Shown: positions 38,115-46,551 of the stretch, one piece after another
How positions within the stretch are numbered: the first letter of the stretch is position 1
Layout of the letters: every line of letters starts with the position of its first letter
From: Leuconostoc litchii
Lineage (GTDB): Bacteria > Bacillota > Bacilli > Lactobacillales > Lactobacillaceae
Assembly (NCBI RefSeq): GCF_008107645.1
Contig: NZ_SDGY01000008.1
Span: 1-64,000, forward strand
Direction of reading: 5' to 3'
DNA: 64,000 bases
Position numbers and translations under genes: made by a program
The notes under the pieces: model-generated
What the model saw: the letters and a program-made list of their open reading frames with translations, nothing else
Database searches by the model: none
Told to the model about the DNA's origin: nothing

Positions 38115-38699
38115 ATGGAAGCTTTTGTAAGAGAGACAGGCAGAGCGGTTGTTATTCCAAATGACAACATTAATACTGATATTATCTTGCCTAAACAATT
38201 TTTGAAAAACATTTTAAAGACCGGTTTTGGTAAAGATTTATTTTTTGATTGGCGTTACAATGCTGACGGTTCGTTGAATGAAGCGTTTGAATTGAACAAA
38301 CCAGCACATCAAGGGGCTTCAATTTTAATTACAGGCAATGATTTTGGATCAGGCTCATCACGAGAACACGCGGTATGGGCGTTAACGGATTATGGATTCA
38401 GGGCAGTGATTGGCGGCGGATTTTCAGACATATTTTACATGAATTCAACTAAAAATGGCTTGTTACCAATTGTGTTGCCCGAAGAAAATCGGAAAATATT
38501 ACGAGATGTTCAAGCAGATGAAAATATTCAAATTGATTTACCCGAACAAACTGTGACTTATAAAAACTATACTTTCCACTTTGATATCAACTCACAATGG
38601 AAAGAAAAGTTTATCAATGGTGAAGATGATATTGACAACACGATGAAATATGAAAAATTGATTGCTGCATTCGAAAAGCAACGACCAAATTTTGGATAG
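38115..38699 (+). CDS. leuD: 3-isopropylmalate dehydratase small subunit
   Basis: 194 aa, with [15 protein letters not shown] at the N terminus and the swivel-domain motif [16 protein letters not shown]. It completes the LeuCD isomerase. Confidence 0.96.
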   Translation: MEAFVRETGRAVVIPNDNINTDIILPKQFLKNILKTGFGKDLFFDWRYNADGSLNEAFELNKPAHQGASILITGNDFGSGSSREHAVWALTDYGFRAVIGGGFSDIFYMNSTKNGLLPIVLPEENRKILRDVQADENIQIDLPEQTVTYKNYTFHFDINSQWKEKFINGEDDIDNTMKYEKLIAAFEKQRPNFG

Positions 38700-38709
38700 G
38701 AGGCAGTAC

Positions 38710-39996
38710 ATGGAACGGGCAATGAATTTGCAACAACGGATGGACACGACTAAAGAAACAGTGACATTCTATCGTGTCTTTGCGATGATTGCAGCTGGTA
38801 TGATTTTAGATGGGGCGGACGTTTATCTTGCTAGTGCAGTCAATAGTGCAATAGTAAGCACGCACTTTGCGACACTTGCACAAGGTTCTGTGTTTCTTTC
38901 CTCTGGGTTTTTAGGCCTTTTCTTCGGGTCCATTTTTGCTGGATTTATCGGTGATTTTCTGGGCAGGAGAAAAGCATATTCGACTAATTTATTGATATTT
39001 GGTTTACTAACCCTAGGTGCGGCATTTGCAACTAATATTTGGATGTTAGTCGGACTACGTTTTTTCGCCGCAATTGGGTTAGGCGCAGAAATTGTGACAG
39101 GTTACGCCTTAATTAATGAATTTGCCCCAATTAAAAATCGTGGTCGGTGGAGTGGTGTAACTTCTGTGATTGCTAATTTGGCTGCACCATTGACCTTACT
39201 TTTGGCAGCAAGCGTTATTCCTCGTTATACATGGCGTGCAATGTTTGTTATTGTTGGTGTGTTAGCATTGATTTTATGGGTGATTCGCCGCCATTTTCCC
39301 GAATCACCGCGATGGTTAATTGCACGCGGAGAATATGATAAAGCTGAAAAGATCATTGAGAAATTAGAAGTGAATGGCTCGTACAGCACAAATGATTCTA
39401 GTATAAAACGACAACCAGTGAAGACTAGGATTGGTATTGGGCTGTTGGTTGCAACTGTTGCTGTCAGTGCAGTCAATTTAACACAATATACATTTACATC
39501 GTGGATGCCAACATTATTGATCAAACAAGGAATCGAAGTGGTTCATTCACTAACATTCTCCGCAGTTATGATGGCTGGGGCTCCAATAGGCGCACTGATA
39601 GGCGCATTATTGGTTGACGTGATAGGTCGTAAAAAGGTCATTGTTTCTGCCTTTGTAATGACTGCGGTGTTTGGGCTGATTTATTCGCAGCAACATACAA
39701 CGGTTGGAATTTTAACGGTAGGATTTTTGGTCGTAACTATGATGTATATTTTGATGGCTTCGGTTGTTGGGGTTTATATGTCAGAGTTGTTCCCTACTTA
39801 CTTTAGATTCCGTGGAACAGGTTACGCCAATGGCGTTGCTAAAATATTGACGGTTTTAACACCATATTTTGCAGCGTGGGCAATTACACAATTTAGTGCA
39901 AACTTGATTTTCTACTTTATCGCAGCAGTAGCGCTAATTGCAGCTATTGTGGTCGCAGTTTATGGACCAGAAACAAAACAAAAAGCAATATATTAA
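38710..39996 (+). CDS. MFS transporter in the leu operon
   Basis: 428 aa from the ATG at 38710 (AGGAGG upstream). Twelve membrane segments. DGADVYLASA near the first helix and GDFLGRRKAYSTNLLIF in loop 2-3 match the aromatic-acid/metabolite:H+ symporter branch of MFS. Being in the leu operon suggests transport of leucine, its 2-oxo acid or a precursor, but the cargo cannot be read from sequence. Confidence 0.83.
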   Translation: MERAMNLQQRMDTTKETVTFYRVFAMIAAGMILDGADVYLASAVNSAIVSTHFATLAQGSVFLSSGFLGLFFGSIFAGFIGDFLGRRKAYSTNLLIFGLLTLGAAFATNIWMLVGLRFFAAIGLGAEIVTGYALINEFAPIKNRGRWSGVTSVIANLAAPLTLLLAASVIPRYTWRAMFVIVGVLALILWVIRRHFPESPRWLIARGEYDKAEKIIEKLEVNGSYSTNDSSIKRQPVKTRIGIGLLVATVAVSAVNLTQYTFTSWMPTLLIKQGIEVVHSLTFSAVMMAGAPIGALIGALLVDVIGRKKVIVSAFVMTAVFGLIYSQQHTTVGILTVGFLVVTMMYILMASVVGVYMSELFPTYFRFRGTGYANGVAKILTVLTPYFAAWAITQFSANLIFYFIAAVALIAAIVVAVYGPETKQKAIY

Positions 39997-40013
39997 AAGG
40001 ATGGTATTTTATA

Positions 40014-40802
40014 ATGACAGAAGCAACAACAACAAAGATTCATTGGAATGGTGGCGTTCAAGGTGAAGCCATTAACATCTTGAAAGAGGATGGAGGCATG
40101 ATTGTTAGCCCAACAAAAGTGGGCTACATTATCATGACTTCAGATGATAAAGGATTGGAAAGAAAGTTTGCTGCCAAAAATCGTAAGCGTAACAAGCCTG
40201 GTGTTGTATTATGTGGGTCAGTAGAACAAGTTAAAGAATTAGCGCTAATGACACCTGAAATCGAACAAATGTATCAGCAACATTGGGATGAGGACATTTT
40301 GTTGGGTTGTATCTTGCCATGGAAAGAAGAAGCAAAGAGCAAGATACCAAATGACGGGACAAAAAATTTGATGATGGATAAACGTGAAACCAGTTGTTTT
40401 GTTATTAAATTTGGTACACCAAGTGAAAATATTGCCAAAGAAATGTGGGAAAAGTACGGTAAGTTCTCATTTGCAAGTTCAGCTAATCCTTCTGGTAAGG
40501 GGAACCGTGGTTTGGTAGCTGGCATTGGTGACCAAATTGAAAATGCTGCCGACTTAATTATTGAGGCCGATGATTATGTGGCATCCATTCAACCTGACAA
40601 GACGCTAGACACACGCTACGAACAAGGGGTGATGGTATCTATGGTTGACGAGACAGGTAAGCTCATTCCACAACAAAATGGTGCTGTTGGTATCCAACCA
40701 GCGCCAATCGTTATTCGTAAGGGATTAGATGTCGATAAAATCATGAAAATTATGAGTGATATTTTCTCGTCATGGGACTATCGTCACGGATTTTATTACT
40801 AA
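40014..40802 (+). CDS. divergent YrdC/Sua5-like protein
   Basis: 262 aa. PTKVGYIIM aligns with the PTDTVYGL of YrdC proteins, KRNKPGVVLC with the KR-P loop, and FASSANPSGKGN with the SAN-SG box. The Asp-Thr of the motif is replaced by Lys-Val. YrdC/Sua5 makes threonylcarbamoyl-AMP for tRNA t6A. The divergence and position at the end of the leu operon suggest a different, undescribed role. Confidence 0.65.
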   Translation: MTEATTTKIHWNGGVQGEAINILKEDGGMIVSPTKVGYIIMTSDDKGLERKFAAKNRKRNKPGVVLCGSVEQVKELALMTPEIEQMYQQHWDEDILLGCILPWKEEAKSKIPNDGTKNLMMDKRETSCFVIKFGTPSENIAKEMWEKYGKFSFASSANPSGKGNRGLVAGIGDQIENAADLIIEADDYVASIQPDKTLDTRYEQGVMVSMVDETGKLIPQQNGAVGIQPAPIVIRKGLDVDKIMKIMSDIFSSWDYRHGFYY

Positions 40803-40830
40803 AAAATTATACAAAACAGTTAAAAGCCAG

Positions 40831-40853
40831 ACTAGCGTTACGCTAGTTATTTT
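40831..40853 (+). terminator. short terminator after the leu operon
   Basis: ACTAGCG pairs with CGCTAGT around TTA, followed by TATTTT. Confidence 0.65.
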
Positions 40854-40893
40854 ATTGATTGCCAATTATTAGAAAATGATTAGGCAACGAAAG

Positions 40894-40926
40894 AAATCTC
40901 AACGATGATAATTGTTGAGATTTTTT
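40894..40926 (+). terminator. second terminator after the leu operon
   Basis: AAATCTCAAC pairs with GTTGAGATTT, ending in a T-run at 40926. Confidence 0.85.
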
Positions 40927-40927
40927 G

Positions 40928-40980
40928 TTGACAAGTTAATTAGAACTTCATATAATGTTTTTGAACATATATTATATGTT
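40928..40980 (+). promoter_or_regulatory. promoter and candidate PadR operator
   Basis: TTGACA (40928-40933), 17 nt, TATAAT (40951-40956). A perfect 17-bp palindrome AACATATATTATATGTT (40964-40980) covers the predicted transcription start, a good place for autorepression by the PadR protein encoded next. Confidence 0.7.
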
Positions 40981-41003
40981 GTATAGTATTGGAGAAAATA
41001 ATT

Positions 41004-41312
41004 ATGGCAATTCAAATGAGTTCAGAATTATTAGACGGTTGCGTTTTAGCGATATTAGATAAAGAAGATTATTATGGTTATGCATTAACGCAAAGAGTGC
41101 AGGGCACGATTTCTGTTTCGGAATCGACGTTATACCCTGTACTACGGAGATTAAAAAATAATCAATTTGTTACAACGTATGATCAACCTTTTCAAGGCAG
41201 AAATCGACGTTACTATCAGATCACAGCACAAGGTCGTGACAAGCTAACCAGCATACGTCAGGATTGGGTAATGTTCCAAGCAAACGTTGACACATTATTG
41301 AAGGAGAGATAA
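41004..41312 (+). CDS. PadR-family transcriptional regulator
   Basis: 102 aa from the ATG at 41004 (GGAGAA upstream). LLDGCVLAILDKEDYYGYALTQRV, VSESTLYPVLRRLKN and GRNRRYYQITAQG are the PadR signature. It opens a three-gene operon with HAAS and DUF4097 proteins, paralogous in content to 19.7-21.7 kb. Confidence 0.9.
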   Translation: MAIQMSSELLDGCVLAILDKEDYYGYALTQRVQGTISVSESTLYPVLRRLKNNQFVTTYDQPFQGRNRRYYQITAQGRDKLTSIRQDWVMFQANVDTLLKER

Positions 41313-41316
41313 ACAG

Positions 41317-41922
41317 ATGGAGAATTATTTAGCTGAGTTAGAGCAACTACTACATCAGTTGTACCAGTCAGATAAAGAAGAAGCGATGAATTTCTATCGA
41401 GAGTATGTGATGGATGCTGATCTGACGACATATCAGCAATGTATTGCCGAATTAGGCACACCAAAGCATCTGTCGCGAAAAATTTTAGCCGACTATTCAA
41501 TTAAGGCGGATGACAGATCAGCAGAGCATTCAAACAGTAAAAACCCACGGTCAAATATTAGGTTGATTTGGTGGATTGCATTGGCCCTATTAGCTTCACC
41601 GTTAGCATTACCTATATTTATTGTTTTGATAACATTAGTTGCTGTTTGTTTTGCAATTGTAGCAGCTTTAAGTGCAATTATCATTGCTTTTAGTCTAATA
41701 AGTGTCGGATTAGTAATTATTGGATTTGGTGTTTTGTTACAGTCATTGTGGACAGGTTTATATTATATTGGTTGTGGTCTGCTTATATTTGGAATTATGA
41801 TGACAACAATACCAGCCGTTATAGGTCTCTTGAGATGGTTAATTGATAAGACAGCACAATTGAGTAAGGCCATTTATCAACGTTTTACTAATAAAAAGCA
41901 ATTGCAGCAGGAGGATAAGTAA
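41317..41922 (+). CDS. HAAS/DUF1700-domain membrane protein
   Basis: 201 aa. The N-terminal 65 residues (YLAELEQLLHQLYQSDKEEAMNFYREYVMDA and ELGTPKHLSRKILADYSI) are the HAAS signature, followed by two or three hydrophobic segments (85-170) and a basic tail. Such proteins usually accompany PadR and DUF4097 partners and may act in envelope stress. Confidence 0.83.
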   Translation: MENYLAELEQLLHQLYQSDKEEAMNFYREYVMDADLTTYQQCIAELGTPKHLSRKILADYSIKADDRSAEHSNSKNPRSNIRLIWWIALALLASPLALPIFIVLITLVAVCFAIVAALSAIIIAFSLISVGLVIIGFGVLLQSLWTGLYYIGCGLLIFGIMMTTIPAVIGLLRWLIDKTAQLSKAIYQRFTNKKQLQQEDK

Positions 41923-41923
41923 C

Positions 41924-42907
41924 ATGAAACGAAGTATTAAAATTGGTATGAGTTTGATTGTTATTGGTGCGGTACTAGCTTTGATTGGTTTTTCTTTTGG
42001 CGGTAGTTCTAGTTCAGTTACTTGGAATGGTGGCTTTAAAGTGATTGACTACAAAACAAAAAAAGAAAAAATGAAACAGCAAATGTATGCTTACGATGAT
42101 GTGAAAAATATTCAGTTGTCGACAGCTTTGCCTGTTCGTATTATTACGGGTGATGTGAATCGCGTTACTGTTAAAGTAAAGACCTACTATCAACTCCCAG
42201 ATGTAAGCAATCAAGAAAATTCTTTAAAAATTACGGATAAACAAAAAAGTAGTAGCTCGCGAGGGCATATAGAATTTAATGTCACAGGTTTTTCTTGGAA
42301 TTATGGTCAGGATGAGTACCAAGAAGGCCTTGTAATTACAGTACCACAATCGCAAAATTTAACTAATGTTCAACTTACTGGCAAAAATAGCAATGATGTT
42401 AATATAGAAAATATCCAGTCAGATAGAATATCAATTCAACAAGTTGCTGATACTAATTTAAAAAATATAACAGTCAAGCAAAATTTGTTACTTGATGAAA
42501 TCAATGATGGCCAGTTAAGTGGCGTAACTACTGGGATAGCTACAATTAAAAGTGATTATGGGGATTTAACGGTTCAAAATACACGTATTAATAACCGCTT
42601 GAATATTCGACTAGCAGATGGGGACTTAAACATGCACCGTAGTCAGATCAATGATGGTGAGATTCGCACGACAGATGGTGATATCAATCTCATGAATAAT
42701 CAATTATCTAATCAACTAAGCGTTACGACACAAGAAGGCGATATAGTAACATCAATTGGGAAAAGTAGTGTCAGGGCTAAAACATTAGATGGGGACATTT
42801 CGACTTTTAATAATCATGATGATGACCGAACAAGTTATACGTATAAAGGTATGACGGGCGCATATATACTATCAACAAACAGCGGTGATGTGACAATTAG
42901 AAAATAG
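41924..42907 (+). CDS. DUF4097 membrane-anchored beta-helix protein
   Basis: 327 aa. A membrane segment at 8-24, then a series of short beta repeats (DYGDLTVQN, DGDLNMHRS, DGDINLMNN, EGDIVTSIG, DGDISTFNN, SGDVTIRK). It starts 1 nt after the HAAS gene. In the 20 kb locus the HAAS and DUF4097 parts are fused in one soluble chain; here they are separate and membrane-bound. Confidence 0.82.
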   Translation: MKRSIKIGMSLIVIGAVLALIGFSFGGSSSSVTWNGGFKVIDYKTKKEKMKQQMYAYDDVKNIQLSTALPVRIITGDVNRVTVKVKTYYQLPDVSNQENSLKITDKQKSSSSRGHIEFNVTGFSWNYGQDEYQEGLVITVPQSQNLTNVQLTGKNSNDVNIENIQSDRISIQQVADTNLKNITVKQNLLLDEINDGQLSGVTTGIATIKSDYGDLTVQNTRINNRLNIRLADGDLNMHRSQINDGEIRTTDGDINLMNNQLSNQLSVTTQEGDIVTSIGKSSVRAKTLDGDISTFNNHDDDRTSYTYKGMTGAYILSTNSGDVTIRK

Positions 42908-42973
42908 ACTAAAAAATATTTGGTTAATCATGAATTATTATTTTATATATTAGTTTTTCTGTATTTATTAGAT

Positions 42974-43005
42974 TAAAATAATAAAATAATAAAATAATAA
43001 AATAA
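42974..43005. repeat. four tandem copies of TAAAATAA next to a -35 box
   Basis: Four exact 8-bp units run directly into TTGACA at 43006. The A/T tracts sit where an UP element would contact RNA polymerase. Copy-number slippage could tune the promoter. Confidence 0.85.
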
Positions 43006-43034
43006 TTGACATAATTAGATCTTTATAATATAAT
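43006..43034 (+). promoter_or_regulatory. promoter of the NiCoT leader transcript
   Basis: Perfect consensus TTGACA, 17 nt, TATAAT (43029-43034). Confidence 0.85.
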
Positions 43035-43071
43035 AACTGTCATATTATAAGGTATGAAAAGAGGAAAAATC

Positions 43072-43128
43072 ATGAAAAAAACAATCGTAACAATGAACGA
43101 CGCCCTCCTCTACCTACTTCTCAATTAA
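43072..43128 (+). CDS. leucine-rich leader peptide upstream of the NiCoT gene
   Basis: An 18-codon ORF, MKKTIVTMNDALLYLLLN, with AGAGGA upstream. Five leucines lie in the last seven residues (CTC, CTC, CTA, CTT, CTC). It resembles the suf leader in its KK start, central MN and hydrophobic end, and in what follows the stop. Confidence 0.75.
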   Translation: MKKTIVTMNDALLYLLLN

Positions 43129-43130
43129 TG

Positions 43131-43242
43131 TTTAGTAGGTTCTTTAAGTAACTATCTATTAAGCTAATATTATTTAATAGATAGTTGGGGCTAATGAATA
43201 AAAAAACACCTTAACTACTGATAGTTAGGGTGTTTTTTATTT
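43131..43242 (+). terminator. transcription attenuator upstream of the NiCoT gene
   Basis: AACTATCTATTAA (43150-43162) pairs with TTAATAGATAGTT (43174-43186), or with TTTAGTAG just after the leader stop. The terminator is ACACCTTAACTA with TAGTTAGGGTGT followed by TTTTTT. TAGTTGGGG (43182-43190) can pair with CCTTAACTA of the terminator, a possible antiterminator. The order of elements is the same as in the suf leader. Confidence 0.75.
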
Positions 43243-43407
43243 TGGAAATGCAAAAATACTTTTGAAGGTAATGAGGACCGAGAAAATTTATCAAGTAATA
43301 CTTTTAAAGGACATATTTTGTTCATTAGGGACATAATTTGTTCGTTATGTTTACCACAAAATATGCTTGTGATAATCTTATTTTTACAGTAAAAGGAGAA
43401 ATAATTT

Positions 43408-44439
43408 ATGATGTTACATATTCGAAAACAAGCGACCATTCAATCAGATGCAATGCACTACGGTGCAATCATTATTCTCTTTTTGGTCTCAGGTATTGTA
43501 TTATTAATGACCAGTGCTTCGCAATATCCCGAAATGATAGCTATGGCATACTTATCATTTACAATGGGCTTACGGCATGCCTTTGATGTGGATCATATTG
43601 CTGCTATCGATAATATGACACGAAAAATGCTGAATGATGGCAAAAATACACGAGGTGTTGGTTTTAGTTTCTCATTTGGGCATTCAATGGTTGTCGTCTT
43701 AATGGCCTTAATCACGGTTTTGTTTGTAGAATGGGCAAAACATTCTATGCCAATTTTTGAACAAATTGGTGGTGCCTTAGGCACCTTGATTGCAGCCACT
43801 ATGTTAATCATGTTAGCCATTGTTAATAGTTTCATTTTGCATGATATTTGGGCAAAGTTTATATCAATGCGCAACCATGGTTCTAAGGCGGAAGCAGATA
43901 AACAAGTTAATTCCTCTAAAATATACCGGTTATTTTTAAAACTATTAGGAATGATTAAGCATAATTGGCAAGTTGCTGTTGTTGGATTCTTATTTGGGTT
44001 AGGATTTGATACTGCGACGCAAATCGCTGTCTTGGCCACATCAGCCACAGCTGCAAATGAAGGTATTCCTTGGTATGCAACATTGGCATTTCCTTTGTTA
44101 TTTACGGCTGGTATGTGTTTAATGGATACAATTGACGGCTTTTTCATGAGTACAACCTACAATTGGGTATTCTCATCACCTTATCGAAAAGTATACTATA
44201 ACTTGACTATTACGGGAATTTCTATATTAGCAGCAGGATTTATTGGCTTTGTCGATTTTATTCAATCATTTAGTGTGATGTTTAATTGGGACAATTCAAT
44301 GACAAGATGGGCTAAAGGGCTAGATTTTAATCAAATGGGCATTATATTAGTAGGACTTTTTGTCATTGCATGGATTGTTGCCATTACGATCTGGCATGTC
44401 TTTAACTTAGCAGAAAAAGATAGTGAACAGATGATTTGA
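43408..44439 (+). CDS. NiCoT-family nickel/cobalt permease (HoxN/NixA type)
   Basis: 343 aa, about eight membrane segments. The signature RHAFDVDHIAAIDNMTRK with the metal-binding His-Ala-x4-Asp-His, and LGFDTATQIAVLATSA and GMCLMDTIDGFFM, are diagnostic. AAAGGAG precedes the ATG. It takes up Ni2+ or Co2+; no urease or hydrogenase genes are in this window. The leucine-rich attenuator upstream is unexpected for a metal permease. Confidence 0.9.
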   Translation: MMLHIRKQATIQSDAMHYGAIIILFLVSGIVLLMTSASQYPEMIAMAYLSFTMGLRHAFDVDHIAAIDNMTRKMLNDGKNTRGVGFSFSFGHSMVVVLMALITVLFVEWAKHSMPIFEQIGGALGTLIAATMLIMLAIVNSFILHDIWAKFISMRNHGSKAEADKQVNSSKIYRLFLKLLGMIKHNWQVAVVGFLFGLGFDTATQIAVLATSATAANEGIPWYATLAFPLLFTAGMCLMDTIDGFFMSTTYNWVFSSPYRKVYYNLTITGISILAAGFIGFVDFIQSFSVMFNWDNSMTRWAKGLDFNQMGIILVGLFVIAWIVAITIWHVFNLAEKDSEQMI

Positions 44440-44527
44440 TGAATCATTGTGAATAATATTTTCTAGTGTTTAGCATCTTTGTGATAAAATGAGAGAAATT
44501 GCTACTATAAAAGACGGAGAATCTTTC

Positions 44528-45058
44528 ATGATAAAAATCGTTGATGCAACAAAAAAAGATGAACAATACTGGCATGACATTTATCTCAACGCATTTCCAG
44601 CATATGAACGGCTGCCGTTTTCCAAACTACAACAAGTTGTTAAGGAACACGAAGCAGTTCGAATGGCAATGATTATTGATGACGGTCAGCCAACAGGAAT
44701 TTTACTGCTAGTTGAAATTCCTGAAGAAAAAGTATTTGTGTTGTATTTTGCAGTGGATGCTAATATACGTGGTAAGGGCATTGGTAGTAGAACTATTTCT
44801 GTTCTAAAAGAAGCATATGGAAAAGGTATTATATTAGAATCTGAAATTATTGGCCAACAAGCAGAAAACGAGGACCAACGTGTAAAAAGATATGAGTTCT
44901 ATCAACGTAATGCTGTTCAGGACTCAGGTTTTATCACAGAAAATATGGGTGGCACTTTTCATTTATTACGCACAACAGACATAGTTTCTGATGTTGAGTA
45001 TATTCAAGCAATTTCAATTTTGGGTATTGAAGCTAAAGTTGAAAAAAGAACTAAATAA
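44528..45058 (+). CDS. GNAT-family N-acetyltransferase
   Basis: 176 aa from the ATG at 44528 (GGAG upstream); an ATG at 44489 sits next to a -10-like box and is less likely. YFAVDANIRGKGIGSRTISVLKEAYG is the acetyl-CoA motif A, and VKRYEFYQRNAVQDSGF is the C-terminal part. The substrate is unknown. Confidence 0.8.
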   Translation: MIKIVDATKKDEQYWHDIYLNAFPAYERLPFSKLQQVVKEHEAVRMAMIIDDGQPTGILLLVEIPEEKVFVLYFAVDANIRGKGIGSRTISVLKEAYGKGIILESEIIGQQAENEDQRVKRYEFYQRNAVQDSGFITENMGGTFHLLRTTDIVSDVEYIQAISILGIEAKVEKRTK

Positions 45059-45076
45059 AATATATAAATAGATATT

Positions 45077-45105
45077 TTGTTTTCATTAAAATTCTGCGGT
45101 ATGAT
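45077..45105 (+). promoter_or_regulatory. promoter giving a leaderless menE transcript
   Basis: TTGTTT (45077-45082), 17 nt, TATGAT (45100-45105). The ATG at 45112 follows 6 nt later and has no Shine-Dalgarno. Confidence 0.6.
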
Positions 45106-45111
45106 ATTAAA

Positions 45112-46551
45112 ATGGAAAACTGGCTTATAAAACGTGCGGCACTCACGCCTAATCGAGTTGCTATACAGTATGAAAATAAAAAATTAACATTTCAAGAAGT
45201 ATTAGAACAGGCCATAGAGATGGCTGAAAAGATTGCATTTGTTGCGGAAAATGATCCTCGAATAGCTTTAATTATGAATAACACGCTTACTGGTTATTTA
45301 GCTATTATGGCCTTGCAACAACTTGGAAAAACGATAGTTTTTATTAATCGACGTTTATCGGCTGACGAAATCAATTATCAATTATCAAATGCTGGGATAC
45401 ATACCGTGTTAACAGATGATAATTATATTCAAATATTAAGGGTGAATAGACAAATCAAGTTTAGTGATTTGTCTTTGAGAAAAACGATAGTACCTGTGGT
45501 AACATTTGATGATAACTTTGTGACTAGTATTATGTATACCTCTGGTACTACAAGTCAACCTAAAGGTGTGATGCAAACGTTTCAAAATCACTTTTATTCA
45601 GCTATGGCTAGTGCCTTGAACCTAGAAATAAGAGCCGAAGATAGTTGGCTGGCTGTTGTGCCAATTTTTCATATTAGTGGTTTTTCAATTGTTATGCGAG
45701 GGTTGATTTATGGTATGCGGGTAGTATTGCAACGTAAATTTGATGCGCATCAAATTAACAACTTGTTAGTTCACGAAAACATTACTACGATGTCAGTGGT
45801 ACCAGTTATGTTAAAACAACTATTAGTTGATTTGCCTAGTGAAGTAAACTACAATAAAAAATTTCGGGCAATGCTTTTAGGTGGTGGACCAACAGATTTA
45901 TTAACGCTCCAGCAAGCTAAAAATCATCGCATACCAGTCATACAGTCATATGGTATGACTGAAACGGCCTCACAGGTAGTTGCTCTTGATTCAACGTATG
46001 CAGAACAAAAAATTGGTTCGGTTGGTAAACCATTATTTCCAGTGCGTTTAAAAATTGCTGATCAGACAGGAAAAAATACGCAACAGGGGAATATTTGGAT
46101 TCAAACCCCCACCTTAACCATAGGATATTTAAATCAACCCGATAAACTAGCAGAAAAAATGGTTGATGGTTGGTTTAATACAGAAGATTATGGTTATATC
46201 GATGATGAAGGATTTCTGTTTGTTCAAGGTCGTGAAGGCGATATGATTAATTCAGGCGGTGAAAATATTTTTCCAAATGAAGTGGAAGACATATACGCAG
46301 ATTATCAAGGACTTGAAAAAATTGCGATTATCGGTGTACTTGACGATAAATGGGGTTCTGTACCTGTAGCTATTGTGCAAGGAAAAAACCTTCAGGTCGA
46401 GCAGTTAATTCAGTTTGGTAGAAGACGCATTGCCCATTATAAAGTTCCAAAGCGTTTTTATATAGCTGATACCTGGCACACGACAGCCAGTGGTAAAACA
46501 CAACGAAATCTTTTCTTAGCTGAAATTGAAAGACTAAAGGAATTAAAATGA
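45112..46551 (+). CDS. menE: o-succinylbenzoate-CoA ligase
   Basis: 479 aa acyl-CoA synthetase. The AMP-binding P-loop is MYTSGTTSQPKGVM, with QSYGMTETAS, GWFNTEDYGYID and a C-terminal lysine in TASGKTQRN. MENWLIKRAALTPNRVAIQ is the MenE-type N terminus. It activates o-succinylbenzoate in menaquinone synthesis. It overlaps menG by 4 nt. Another small acyl-CoA ligase role is possible, but the menG partner supports MenE. Confidence 0.88.
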   Translation: MENWLIKRAALTPNRVAIQYENKKLTFQEVLEQAIEMAEKIAFVAENDPRIALIMNNTLTGYLAIMALQQLGKTIVFINRRLSADEINYQLSNAGIHTVLTDDNYIQILRVNRQIKFSDLSLRKTIVPVVTFDDNFVTSIMYTSGTTSQPKGVMQTFQNHFYSAMASALNLEIRAEDSWLAVVPIFHISGFSIVMRGLIYGMRVVLQRKFDAHQINNLLVHENITTMSVVPVMLKQLLVDLPSEVNYNKKFRAMLLGGGPTDLLTLQQAKNHRIPVIQSYGMTETASQVVALDSTYAEQKIGSVGKPLFPVRLKIADQTGKNTQQGNIWIQTPTLTIGYLNQPDKLAEKMVDGWFNTEDYGYIDDEGFLFVQGREGDMINSGGENIFPNEVEDIYADYQGLEKIAIIGVLDDKWGSVPVAIVQGKNLQVEQLIQFGRRRIAHYKVPKRFYIADTWHTTASGKTQRNLFLAEIERLKELK

